DNA of 64,000 nucleotides from Brachyspira hyodysenteriae ATCC 27164 (GTDB lineage Bacteria; Spirochaetota; Brachyspiria; Brachyspirales; Brachyspiraceae): NCBI RefSeq assembly GCF_001676785.2, contig NZ_CP015910.2, positions 1,798,001 to 1,862,000 of the forward strand, read 5' to 3'. Shown piece by piece: positions 47,201 to 54,867 of this stretch (position 1 is its first letter; each line of letters starts with the position of its first letter). The notes under the pieces were generated by a model. It saw only the letters and a program-made list of their open reading frames with translations, ran no database searches and was not told where the DNA came from. The position numbers and the translations under genes were made by a program.

Positions 47201-47737
47201 TACAGTTTGAAACATTATGTCCGAAGCTCTATTAACATTAAGAACTTCTGTTCCATAAGCATTTGTAACTGAAGTAAGCCCATCCACTGAAGTTTCTAAT
47301 TCAGCAACTCCTGCAATAGCCGCCTCTCCTGCAGTTTTTAAGAACTCAAATACATTTTCTCTAGGAACTCCTGCAGAAAGTGATTGATATAAAGCAGGTA
47401 CTACTTCCTCTGGTACTTTTCCAATTTCTTTAGAAAAAGCCAAAGTTTCCTGCTTTAAAGATTCAAAACCTTCATTGCTTAATTTAGGAAGAAGTGTAAG
47501 AACCTCACGCATTCCATTATCAAAATCAGTAGCTTTTTTAGTTGCTAATGCAAAAGCTGTTGTTCCTGCCGCTATTGGAACAGTTAAACTTTTAGTAGCT
47601 AAAGAACCGAACTTATCAAAAGATTTTCCTATCTTATCAAAACCTCTTTCTAAGTCGGTTGTTTTATCTTTAAGTTTTCCGAATGCTTCAATAGCTTGGG
47701 AAGCATCTGCATATATACTAACATTTAAGCTGCTCAT
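44282..47737 (-). CDS. tail tape measure protein
   Basis: This is a 1151-residue protein. The N-terminal 330 residues are the TP901-type core (FDNGMREVLTLLPKLS; LYQSLSAGVPRENVFEFLKTAGEAA; GVQFEDIGAAIAVMTAQGTPTSVATTQIRQAL). Hydrophobic stretches lie near 395-425 and 460-480, a long coiled coil at about 590-1000, and another membrane-like region at 1020-1065. Its length implies a tail of roughly 170 nm at 0.15 nm per residue. It is the longest gene in the prophage and is preceded by the frameshifting chaperone pair. Confidence 0.88.
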   Translation of the reverse strand: MSSLNVSIYADASQAIEAFGKLKDKTTDLERGFDKIGKSFDKFGSLATKSLTVPIAAGTTAFALATKKATDFDNGMREVLTLLPKLSNEGFESLKQETLAFSKEIGKVPEEVVPALYQSLSAGVPRENVFEFLKTAGEAAIAGVAELETSVDGLTSVTNAYGTEVLNVNRASDIMFQTVKLGKTDFTQLSKSLFNVIPTASALGVQFEDIGAAIAVMTAQGTPTSVATTQIRQALVELNKEGTAASIAFEELTGKTFKDFIAEGGTLQEALQMMSEAAAKNNKDISSMFSSVEAGNAALALSGKNASKFKDALDKMNNSAGATAEAFKKIDDGPARQFEKIKAELSALVIELGNSLLPVVNEDLLPVIRDKAVPIAEKMILTIISLIKTFSDLPAPLQAVSVGFVSLAAGFGPALKGIVGLGKGLTEAKKTISDFKNAVSTLKTSASSIQGLSTAWKALNTVMVATPIGIVTAVSAGLAALAVNAYKTGQEIRRLKKELYDNSTADTSDLMGLNREADNIALLFREYNNLAKAKNLDAEETKRLNELTEELTSLFPNLKTKMLDAYSVIDARKAKDEDFMTSDEAEKLARATENYKKVTEEYNKAKEYFEKGIYQDLNVLDGAGAVPADKLEEARKEVEKWKSKQEALNTEITKLNTNIRERKALSIDGISITDKEIEANNNLSKSTKDKTKSYEDYLALLKKAEAEENRRVSNLRNMGAEISDAEALEAKKDKVGAILTEMSTVLNLNTNQIKYLSDNYGYALDSIKTDRFSELVKEIEDSISAYERGVAVAEEFGEKVSEAEQQGQKSEIVRSGIESITNELELTTEQVEILKEKFGELWKTPTQSLASYFSANWLQMLNDTIGYTSDFYSSIQEMKIQAIEFEIEKNEERKEAALEAIEEEKKARLEAIGIMENSQKQSLLKEIKQLQNRQKVALGLYEQERIKAELEEKQKELAKIQIEEEAKAKQMEVEKNYNNEKMRLEYNSQMESWKMSLAQATASIAQAGINALASAMAVPFPANLVAYATLLGIIAAGSVNLSTLSQAKPQEPKYLARGGLVERRNGGINAVIGEGASDEAVIPLEDRILSKIGSQIFEASKNNDGIYEVNTQSETSFNQPVYLMLDGKIVASTMLNLSKRGVKVVSQRGIL

Positions 47738-47741
47738 TTAT

Positions 47742-48011
47742 TTAATTATCCGTTATTATTGTTTCTATTTCCCAAAGCCCTTGCTTTTCTCTTTTTATAG
47801 TTTTATTTCCCTGCTTTGTTTCCGTTACATTATTATCTGCCTTTGTTTCTTCTTCAACTTCGATTATGTAAGGTAAATTTAATGAAGCTGTATAATAGAG
47901 CAAAAGTCTTTGCAAACTCATCTCCATCATACAGTCTTCTGTCCAGCCATAACTATGAGCTAGATGTGCCAACAATTTTATTAGTTCTATTTTTATTAGT
48001 TTTCTTTTTTT
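47742..48011 (-). CDS. tail assembly chaperone T domain, expressed by predicted -1 frameshift
   Basis: This 90-codon frame opens inside the A9 run of the preceding gene and has no good start codon of its own until an internal one. It reads KLIKIELIKLLAHLAHSYGW, then TEDCMMEMSLQRLLLYYTA, the gpT-type helical pattern. Translation probably reaches it by slipping back one base at the 3' end of the 47996-48358 gene, making a G-T fusion. It ends 5 bp before the tape measure gene. Confidence 0.6.
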   Translation of the reverse strand, partial: KKRKLIKIELIKLLAHLAHSYGWTEDCMMEMSLQRLLLYYTASLNLPYIIEVEEETKADNNVTETKQGNKTIKREKQGLWEIETIITDN

Positions 48012-48358
48012 TTATTTTTTGTATTAACCTCTTTTGTTTCTTTTGAATCGGTACCTGCATGAAGATAAGATTCAAATATCATATTCAGTAATTTTAATAA
48101 TTGATCATAATTAAAATCTTCTAATATTTTTTCTCTATCTACATTTACATTTTGTCTTTCTATAATAGGAATTGCTATTTCATCAATCAATATTTCAGAA
48201 TCAATACCCTCACCATTTCTCAATGCCTTAAAATAATTATTTACTTTAAGAGCCATTTTAAGAGGTAGATTATTAACATCAATTTTATAATCTCCAAGCG
48301 TTGCATAAACTGCTTTTTTATTACTAAACTCTTCTAAATCTGTAATTGCTATTTCCAT
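47996..48358 (-). CDS. tail assembly chaperone G
   Basis: This 120-residue protein has a beta-rich N-terminus and the C-terminal helical part FNYDQLLKLLNMIFESYLHAG. It lies between the tail tube and tape measure genes, where phages encode gpG-type chaperones. Near its end a run of nine A residues (48005-48013, minus strand, T-A9-G) provides a slippery site for the -1 shift to the T frame. Confidence 0.6.
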   Translation of the reverse strand: MEIAITDLEEFSNKKAVYATLGDYKIDVNNLPLKMALKVNNYFKALRNGEGIDSEILIDEIAIPIIERQNVNVDREKILEDFNYDQLLKLLNMIFESYLHAGTDSKETKEVNTKNKKKEN

Positions 48359-48425
48359 AATTATTATTCAAACTTTCCCAAAAAAAAAAGATTATTGGGA
48401 AGCTTTACTTCCTCCTAATTTTTTA

Positions 48426-50033
48426 TTAAGCTGCCACATTAATAACAATGTCTAATTGTTTATCTTCATTGCCTGCTTTCTTAGCTGTTATCTTCAATGT
48501 TACAGTTCCAGCAGCCTTACCTGTAATAGTGAATACTTTATCAGCATCATTGTATTCAACATCAATAAAGCCTTGTTCTTCTGGCTCTATTAAATATGTT
48601 ATTTCATCAGCATTGCTTGTAAGATTTATTGTAGGTTTTTCTCCAACTCTTAAATCTAAACTTTCTTTGTTAGCTGATAAGGTGAGGGCTTCTACCACAT
48701 TAATTGGTATGCTAAGTTCCATGTCTTCATTACCTGCTTTTTTAGCTATGACTTTTAATATACCATTACCTGCTTTTTTTCCTGTTACAGTAAATACTTT
48801 ATCTGCATATTCAGCATCAAAATAATCCTGTCCATCTGGCTCTAATATTTTATCTATAGTATCAGCGTTACTTGTAAGATTTAAAGTAGGTTTTTCTCCA
48901 ACCCTTAAATCTAAACTTTCCTTGTTAGCTGATAAGGTGAGGGCTTCTACCACATTAATTGGTATGCTTATTATTTTATCTTCACATCCAGCTTTTTTAG
49001 CTATAATTTTTAATACAGCCTTGCCTGCTTTTTTTCCTGTTATAGTAAATATCTTATCAGTGTCATTATATTCTGCATCAAAATAATCTTGCTCAGTAGG
49101 TTCTAAGCTATAATCTATAGTATCAGCATTGCTTGTAAGATTTACATTCGGTGCTTCACCAACTTTCAAATCTAAACTTTCCTTGTTTGCTTCTAAAGTA
49201 AGTTCATCTTTTATAACTTCATCTTCTTCATCATCGCTGACTGCTTGTTCATCTTCATAACATGCAAGCTGTTCTCCGCTTTTCTGACTGCCTGCTAAAG
49301 TTGCTGAAAAACTCAATTTTCCTATTAATACATCCTGTGCTTTATCTGAAGGGAAGCTAAACTCTAAACCGCCTGCTATTGAAGCCTGTGGTAAATATAT
49401 TCTTAATTGTTTACCTTCAGCATTAGTATTAACTATCATTATGCATTTAGGTTTTATTTTAGAACTTTTTCCGCCTGTTGTCATACGAACCATTTTAGGC
49501 ATTATTCTAGTATATGTTATAATTAAAGTATCTGTGCTAGGAGATATTTTACTATCTGTAATTTTTATTCCATTAGTTCCTATTTTTTCGTAGCTTGATT
49601 CTTCTATGAGAATATTTCCCATAGAGTTTTTCTTTTCTACTTTAGTTATTGTAACTTCGCTTCCATCTGCATTCTTAAATGGAACTTTTATTTCTTCACC
49701 TCTTTTATATGTATCTGATTCTACTATATACTCTTTTGTAACTTCTGTTTTACCATCATATTCGTCTATATTATCAATACCACCTCTTGCCATAGCATAG
49801 TTTTTAAAATTAATTTCTAAGCTATCAAGTGTTAATTCTATTTTATGTTCTGTTTGTAAAGTGGTTATAGTTCCTGCATTGTCGCTTTCTATATCCGCTG
49901 TAGACATAGTTTCTTTTAGAGCAATGCTGCGTGCCGCTCCTATGTCTATAAGGTTATCAAATCTATCTCCAATTAGAACCTTTGCACTTCCGTATCTTAC
50001 TGTTCTTCTTGTTTGTACTTGTGTTTGAGTCAT
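48426..50033 (-). CDS. major tail tube protein with three C-terminal Ig-like domains
   Basis: This is a 535-residue protein. Residues 1-260 are the tail tube part (RRTVRYGSAKVLIGDRFDNLIDIG; MSTADIESDNAGTITTLQTE). An acidic linker is followed by three units of about 85 residues, each with LTLxANKESLDLxVGE, a central beta section and AGxxxLKIxAKKAGxED, a Big2-like Ig fold. The domains would project from the tail tube and may bind host or gut glycans. The last two units are nearly identical in DNA, so one arose recently. AAGGAG precedes the ATG. Confidence 0.8.
   Translation of the reverse strand: MTQTQVQTRRTVRYGSAKVLIGDRFDNLIDIGAARSIALKETMSTADIESDNAGTITTLQTEHKIELTLDSLEINFKNYAMARGGIDNIDEYDGKTEVTKEYIVESDTYKRGEEIKVPFKNADGSEVTITKVEKKNSMGNILIEESSYEKIGTNGIKITDSKISPSTDTLIITYTRIMPKMVRMTTGGKSSKIKPKCIMIVNTNAEGKQLRIYLPQASIAGGLEFSFPSDKAQDVLIGKLSFSATLAGSQKSGEQLACYEDEQAVSDDEEDEVIKDELTLEANKESLDLKVGEAPNVNLTSNADTIDYSLEPTEQDYFDAEYNDTDKIFTITGKKAGKAVLKIIAKKAGCEDKIISIPINVVEALTLSANKESLDLRVGEKPTLNLTSNADTIDKILEPDGQDYFDAEYADKVFTVTGKKAGNGILKVIAKKAGNEDMELSIPINVVEALTLSANKESLDLRVGEKPTINLTSNADEITYLIEPEEQGFIDVEYNDADKVFTITGKAAGTVTLKITAKKAGNEDKQLDIVINVAA
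48631..48968. repeat. 83-bp near-identical direct repeat within the tail tube gene
   Basis: Segments 48631-48713 and 48886-48968 match at about 81 of 83 positions, 255 bp (85 codons) apart. They cover the end of one Ig-like domain and the start of the next. The period keeps the reading frame. Confidence 0.75.
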
Positions 50034-50048
50034 AAAGTCTCCTTATAA

Positions 50049-50417
50049 TTAATATTTATATAATATATTTACTATGCTTACAGCTTGATAAAAATCTTCA
50101 GTATAATTATGTGTTTCATTTGAAACGCTGCATCCGCATATTTCTGTATCATCAATAATAGCTGTTAAATTGGTAAAATATTTGCCTATTGCTCTTTGTA
50201 TATTCAATGCTTTATTCAAATCATTAGAATATACGGCTATTTGATAAACATTTCTGCCATATTCAAAATCATAATGCGGTGTACTGCTTATTAAAGAATA
50301 AACTATATATGTTTTATTGTTATCTATTTGAGAATCAGAAACGAAATCTAAATAAACTCCGTCTGCCTCTCCTTTTGTTATTTCTCTAAGTATTGTATAT
50401 ATAGCATTCTCAATCAT
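50049..50417 (-). CDS. tail terminator/completion protein (DUF3168-like)
   Basis: This is a 122-residue alpha/beta protein in the standard place between the gp10-like and tail tube genes. YIVYSLISSTPHYDFEYGRNVYQIAVYSNDLNKALNIQRAI fits the tail-terminator fold that caps the tube at the head end. It overlaps the preceding gene by 4 bp. Confidence 0.6.
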   Translation of the reverse strand: MIENAIYTILREITKGEADGVYLDFVSDSQIDNNKTYIVYSLISSTPHYDFEYGRNVYQIAVYSNDLNKALNIQRAIGKYFTNLTAIIDDTEICGCSVSNETHNYTEDFYQAVSIVNILYKY

Positions 50418-50884
50418 TTCTTGTTGTTTGCCTTATCTATTGCTTGCTGTATTTTTTGTTTTATATATTCTTCTATAACATCCTTTTTACTTTCAAAAAT
50501 AGGAATTAAAAGAGGCTGAGGAGGCTGAGAAACTGTCCCATATTCAGGGAAGCGTACATAATATCTATCTCCCTGTTTTTTATACCATTTTATTTTATTC
50601 TTAGATGGAACTCCGCCGCCTTTTTTTTCTAATGTTCCCACCTTTATAGCTACGGAAGTGTCGCTTCCTTTTGATGATTTTCTTTCTTTTACATCATAAT
50701 ATTTATCTTCACTCCAGCCTCTGCTTTTTGCCTCTGCATTAGCTTCTTTTGCTATTTCATTTCCTGCTTTCCTAGCCCCTGCTTTTATAGCCTTCTTAAA
50801 ATCGCCTCCTAGTTCTTCTAAAGTTTTTCTAAATTCATCAAGTCCTTTTATACTTATAGAAGTTTTTCTGCTAACACCTGACAT
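50414..50884 (-). CDS. HK97 gp10-like head-tail joining protein
   Basis: This is a 156-residue protein with the gp10 family pattern: SIKGLDEFRKTLEELGGDFKKAIKAG at the start, KAGNEIAKEANAEA, then RYYVRFPEYGTVSQPPQPLLIPIFES with the conserved glycine/proline turn. It connects the head completion complex to the tail. It is separated from the adaptor gene by 1 bp. Confidence 0.75.
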   Translation of the reverse strand: MSGVSRKTSISIKGLDEFRKTLEELGGDFKKAIKAGARKAGNEIAKEANAEAKSRGWSEDKYYDVKERKSSKGSDTSVAIKVGTLEKKGGGVPSKNKIKWYKKQGDRYYVRFPEYGTVSQPPQPLLIPIFESKKDVIEEYIKQKIQQAIDKANNKK

Positions 50885-50885
50885 A

Positions 50886-51227
50886 TTATTCGCTTTTATT
50901 ATTTACCAATTTTTTTATTGTAAATATGCATTCTGTATTTTTATATGAAACATTCTCTCTATAAATCACTTCATAAATATCAGTTTCACGGTTTATTTTG
51001 GCCATCATTCCTTTAGTATCAAACTCTTTGAAATAATGAGTATGTACTTTTAAAGTTCTTTCTAAATCTTTTCTTTTACCTTGCTGTATATCTTTATATG
51101 TTATATCTTCAATTGAGCATTTTACTTTTCTTAATTCTTTTAATTGAGTTTTTCCTGTTCCGTTTCCATTATCTATATATTGACTGACATAAAAAGTTAT
51201 AGTGTGTATAAGTTTGCCAACTTTCAT
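50886..51227 (-). CDS. head closure/head-tail adaptor protein (SPP1 gp16-like)
   Basis: This 113-residue beta-rich protein has the usual start KVGKLIHTITFYVSQ and the ending FTIKKL, with DIYEVIYRENVSYKNTE between. Head closure proteins of this family seal the portal channel after packaging. Overlap of 4 bp with the upstream connector gene supports co-expression. Confidence 0.65.
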   Translation of the reverse strand: MKVGKLIHTITFYVSQYIDNGNGTGKTQLKELRKVKCSIEDITYKDIQQGKRKDLERTLKVHTHYFKEFDTKGMMAKINRETDIYEVIYRENVSYKNTECIFTIKKLVNNKSE

Positions 51228-51610
51228 AAAGTAATCTTTTTCCTTGCTATAGCCAATAATCTATGTACACCTTTCAAAGCTGTATCCTCACTTTGACTGG
51301 CTTCTCCTGTTTTGCTTTCAAAATAATGAGTAGCAAGTCCAAGAATTGCATACTTAACTTCAGCAGGGCAATCAATTCTTTTGTATTCTGTTTCATTAAC
51401 TTTATTACAATAGCCGATTGCACTGTCTAAAGCCAATTGCAGTATATCATCATCATAGTCAATGCCTTCTAAGTTCAGAAACTTTTTGAACTCTGACAAA
51501 GTAACTACTCTGTCATCATCTTGCGACAGCATACCTTCGGTACCTGTTTCGACTACATTAGCAACATCAATGTCTATAGTGTTATCAATATCTTCAGTCT
51601 TGCTACTCAT
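51224..51610 (-). CDS. head-tail connector protein (gp6/gp15-like)
   Basis: This is a 128-residue protein. After an acidic start, VVTLSEFKKFLNLEGIDYDDDILQLALDSAIGYCNKVNE and CPAEVKYAILGLATHYFESK match the connector (gp6-like) pattern. It forms the ring beneath the portal. It lies 12 bp from the capsid gene. Confidence 0.72.
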   Translation of the reverse strand: MSSKTEDIDNTIDIDVANVVETGTEGMLSQDDDRVVTLSEFKKFLNLEGIDYDDDILQLALDSAIGYCNKVNETEYKRIDCPAEVKYAILGLATHYFESKTGEASQSEDTALKGVHRLLAIARKKITL

Positions 51611-51621
51611 ATATAAAAGCC

Positions 51622-52905
51622 TTAAGCTGCATACGCTTGATCATTTGGTAATAATCTTACAAAAGCCTCTTTTTTAATAGGTGCTCCATCTCCCCAATAT
51701 CCTACTTGGAATCCTACTTGATTTGTTTTACTATATAGTTCATGCAGAACTTGAAGCTCCATAGATAAACTATCCATTATCCAATAATAATCTAAGTTTG
51801 CTAAGAATCCAAAATATTTTGTAGCTTCCAACTTATCTTCTATAAAGTCATTTTGTACAACAGGTATTCCAAGAAGAGTACTAGGCTGTCCTACCAAAAG
51901 ACTTTCCTGCCAAATAGGGCGATCTTGTTTGTCTTTTAATTTTCTTAATGCTGCAACAGCTTTTCTATTAATCATCCATACAGCTCCGCTTTGGTATCCG
52001 CTTTTTAGTAGACTTACTGCATCTACTAATCCGTCATAAGTTATGGCAGCACTTGCAGTTCCAACCTTTATATCTCTATCAGTTGGAATAGCAGCTGCAT
52101 TATCTGACGTCTGGGCGAATATACCCAAAGGTTTTTCTGTACCATTACCATACAAATAATTATATTCTAAAGTAGCAGATAATTTATATGTTATTCTCTC
52201 TTTTACAAAAGCCTGAATATCTATATTGCTTTGCATTATTAATCTTTTACTAAGTTTAACTAACTTAGTAAGTTGATTAGATTTCATCTCCCTTTTGCCG
52301 AAAGCCATAGCTTCATCTTCTTCAACTTCCGCTATTTCTGAAGTCCATGCTAGGTTATTTAAATCACTATCAAGTGTAGGTATTCCTATGCTTGAATACC
52401 CGTTCATAGCAGGAAGTATATGTGCTTTTTTTCTTATTTGTACTGCATTATCAAGGTCTTTTATAATGTCTTGTACTAGATATTGCGGGGCCACCGTGTA
52501 CCCCCCTTTTTCCGCAACTCCTGCCTGAAGTGATTCTCTTATCTCCTTATTGTTCCCTGTTCTAAACCATCTAGTAACTTTAGCTCTTAATTCAGCTTCG
52601 TTATCATCAGAGGATGCATTATCTAAATTATCAGCTATATTTCTTTTATTCATAGAAGAATTAGTTTGAAGCGATAGAAGTCTGTCATATCTTTCTATCT
52701 CTTTGTTTCTATTTTCTACAACCTGCATTAAAGTCTCTATATCATTATCTAACTTTGATATATCATCTTTTTTAATTTCTCTCTCTTCTATACTCATAGA
52801 AGCATACGCATTTCTTTTTTGCATAAGTTCATCAATGCTTGTTAAAGATGAATTATTTTCATTTTTTAGTTTTTCTATTAAAGCTCTTAATTCTTCTGGT
52901 GTCAT
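51622..52905 (-). CDS. HK97-family major capsid protein
   Basis: This 427-residue protein has an N-terminal coiled-coil delta domain (about 1-115) that the protease would remove, followed by the HK97 fold. Landmarks are EKGGYTVAPQYLVQDIIKDLDNA, YNYLYGNGTEKPLGIF and GAVWMINRKAVAALRKLKDKQDRPIW. The delta domain and a separate protease gene just upstream fit HK97-type maturation. It assembles the prohead with portal and protease. Confidence 0.88.
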   Translation of the reverse strand: MTPEELRALIEKLKNENNSSLTSIDELMQKRNAYASMSIEEREIKKDDISKLDNDIETLMQVVENRNKEIERYDRLLSLQTNSSMNKRNIADNLDNASSDDNEAELRAKVTRWFRTGNNKEIRESLQAGVAEKGGYTVAPQYLVQDIIKDLDNAVQIRKKAHILPAMNGYSSIGIPTLDSDLNNLAWTSEIAEVEEDEAMAFGKREMKSNQLTKLVKLSKRLIMQSNIDIQAFVKERITYKLSATLEYNYLYGNGTEKPLGIFAQTSDNAAAIPTDRDIKVGTASAAITYDGLVDAVSLLKSGYQSGAVWMINRKAVAALRKLKDKQDRPIWQESLLVGQPSTLLGIPVVQNDFIEDKLEATKYFGFLANLDYYWIMDSLSMELQVLHELYSKTNQVGFQVGYWGDGAPIKKEAFVRLLPNDQAYAA

Positions 52906-52918
52906 AATTTGATACTCC

Positions 52919-53560
52919 TTATTTATTTTTTATTTTTAGATATTGTATTTTTCGCTTATATTCCTTACTTCTATCTTCAAAGCCATCATTCTCTACAGGT
53001 ATAGCTTTATCAGGAGGTTTTGGAATATATGCATCATTATTTTGATCTCTAACATTTGTTTCCGTATAAGCAGGAAATGTTACTAATGATATCTCATGCA
53101 CAGTGATTTCGTTTATTTCACGAATTGGCATTCCATATTTTTTTAATGTTTCTTTGTTGTCAATCCAGTTTTCTCTTACTGCTTTAAAGCCGAAAGACAT
53201 TTGCTTTATATCGCCTCTGTCTACGCTTTCTTTTAAATCCCTTGCCCAAGTAGTATTTGGTAAAGAAACTTCAAAATATAAACCCTTATCATCTTCTCTT
53301 AAAATCAATGTGCCAGCACTTTTTCTGCCAAGTACATATCTTGTGTCATGTCCCCAAAGACATACTTGATCGTTTTCTAATAATGATTTAGTAAAAGCAC
53401 CTCTGTTTATACGCTCTCTAAATAAATTCCCATAAAGCGGCTCACTTAAAGAATTATATACAATAGCATAGCCTCTTAATTTAAGAGGTTCACCTTCGGT
53501 GTCTGTGCTTTTTTGGATATCAATATCTATACTTCTAATTTCATTATTATTCACTGGCAT
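52919..53560 (-). CDS. prohead maturation protease (HK97 gp4/S78-like)
   Basis: This is a 213-residue protein with the peptidase U35/S78 pattern: RGYAIVYNSLSEPL, ERINRGAFTKSL, VCLWGHDTRYVLGRKSAGTL (His candidate) and KQMSFGFKA (Ser candidate). It cleaves the capsid delta domain during maturation. It overlaps the portal gene by 14 bp. Confidence 0.82.
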   Translation of the reverse strand: MPVNNNEIRSIDIDIQKSTDTEGEPLKLRGYAIVYNSLSEPLYGNLFRERINRGAFTKSLLENDQVCLWGHDTRYVLGRKSAGTLILREDDKGLYFEVSLPNTTWARDLKESVDRGDIKQMSFGFKAVRENWIDNKETLKKYGMPIREINEITVHEISLVTFPAYTETNVRDQNNDAYIPKPPDKAIPVENDGFEDRSKEYKRKIQYLKIKNK

Positions 53561-54821
53561 TTTTATCTTCCTCTTCTAATTTTTTATTTTTATCATTATT
53601 ATTTATATTAAAGTTTTGATTGTCTTTAGTTTCTTCGTATACACTTTTTATTGGTCTTATTTGCTGAGAAACGAAATACTCATCTCCGTATTCATCTTCT
53701 ACTTCATTAAGGTTTTCTTGGCTTCTCCATTCATCTCTAGTAAGAACACCATTATTGAATTTGATTTGATTTGCTTGCTGTCTTGTAAGAGTATCTCCTC
53801 TCAAAAGTCCATCCAAATTAAACTCTATATTATATTTTTTTCTTTCTAATCCGCTTAATAAATATCCGTTTAATGCTTTTTCTATACGAACGCACCACGG
53901 CCTTATGGTGTGCGTTACAAACTCTATACTTTGATGTTCTATATTATTATTTGTACTTCTGCTTAAATCGCCGATTAGATGAGGAGGTACACGGAACACT
54001 CGGCATATTTCTTCTACCGAAAATCTTCTGCTTTCTAAAAATTGAGCATCTGACAAGTTCATTGTTATAGGGTCTATTTTCATTCCTTCTTCAAGGACAA
54101 CGATGCCTTTTTCCCAAGCTTCTCTGAAACTTTCTTTGAGATTTTGTTTAGCTTCTTTGCTTAATTGCTGCGGATGTGAAATTATAGGAACTTTTTTAAC
54201 ACCATTAGAAAAGAAATCTAATGCAAAATTATCTTGATAAAGTCCTGTAGTTATTTGCTTACGCATCATAGCTATCGGACTGTACCCTATTACTCCGTTC
54301 CATCCAAGCCCTGCTATATGCATAACTTGTAATGGAGATAAAGTGATTATTTTTCCGTCATCATAATATTCAAACATTTTATTTCCGTTTGAATCTCTAT
54401 ATACTTTAATTTTATTAGAATCTATTAAATAAAGTTCTGTTACTCTATTAAAATTGTCTCTTACTACTTCTACAAAACCATTGCCCTGCAAAAGTATTTG
54501 AGTTATTAGGCTTTCTATAAATGATACTGATGTGCATTCTGCATTAGGTGAGTCATGTAATAATCTATATAAGGAATGATCTTTAGCTTTTATTTTATTA
54601 TTGCCATTTACTTTATATACAAAAAGAGGTAAGGTTGCTATTGTTTCAGCTATAACTCTCACACATGCAAATACTGTAGAGAAAGTTAAAGCTGTATTCG
54701 GATTGACTGCTGATAAAGTTTTATCATTTTGAATAGACAAAAAGTTATTACTGTCAATATGACTGAAATCAGGAAACAGCCACTTTTTTATATAATTCCT
54801 TATATTTTTTATAATAGGCAT
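53547..54821 (-). CDS. HK97-family portal protein
   Basis: This is a 424-residue portal. FSTVFACVRVIAETIATLPLFVYK, LLQGNGFVEVVRD, MHIAGLGWNGVIGYSPI and VPPHLIGDLSRSTNNNIEHQSIEFVTHTIRPW are standard family blocks. It forms the dodecameric ring for DNA entry. An operator-like inverted repeat spans its start codon (54796-54845). The terminase genes that normally precede it are on the other strand. Confidence 0.88.
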   Translation of the reverse strand: MPIIKNIRNYIKKWLFPDFSHIDSNNFLSIQNDKTLSAVNPNTALTFSTVFACVRVIAETIATLPLFVYKVNGNNKIKAKDHSLYRLLHDSPNAECTSVSFIESLITQILLQGNGFVEVVRDNFNRVTELYLIDSNKIKVYRDSNGNKMFEYYDDGKIITLSPLQVMHIAGLGWNGVIGYSPIAMMRKQITTGLYQDNFALDFFSNGVKKVPIISHPQQLSKEAKQNLKESFREAWEKGIVVLEEGMKIDPITMNLSDAQFLESRRFSVEEICRVFRVPPHLIGDLSRSTNNNIEHQSIEFVTHTIRPWCVRIEKALNGYLLSGLERKKYNIEFNLDGLLRGDTLTRQQANQIKFNNGVLTRDEWRSQENLNEVEDEYGDEYFVSQQIRPIKSVYEETKDNQNFNINNNDKNKKLEEEDKNASE

Positions 54822-54845
54822 ATATATATAAAAAAATATAAGGAA
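54796..54845. promoter_or_regulatory. operator-like inverted repeat over the portal start, 20-bp motif copy 3
   Basis: TTCCTTATATTTTTT (54796-54810) and its exact complement (54831-54845) are 15-bp arms centred on the portal ATG at 54821. The right arm contains the exact 20-mer at 54825-54844. Binding there would affect transcription or translation of the head operon. Confidence 0.55.
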
Positions 54846-54867
54846 ATATAAGTATTATTTAATTATA

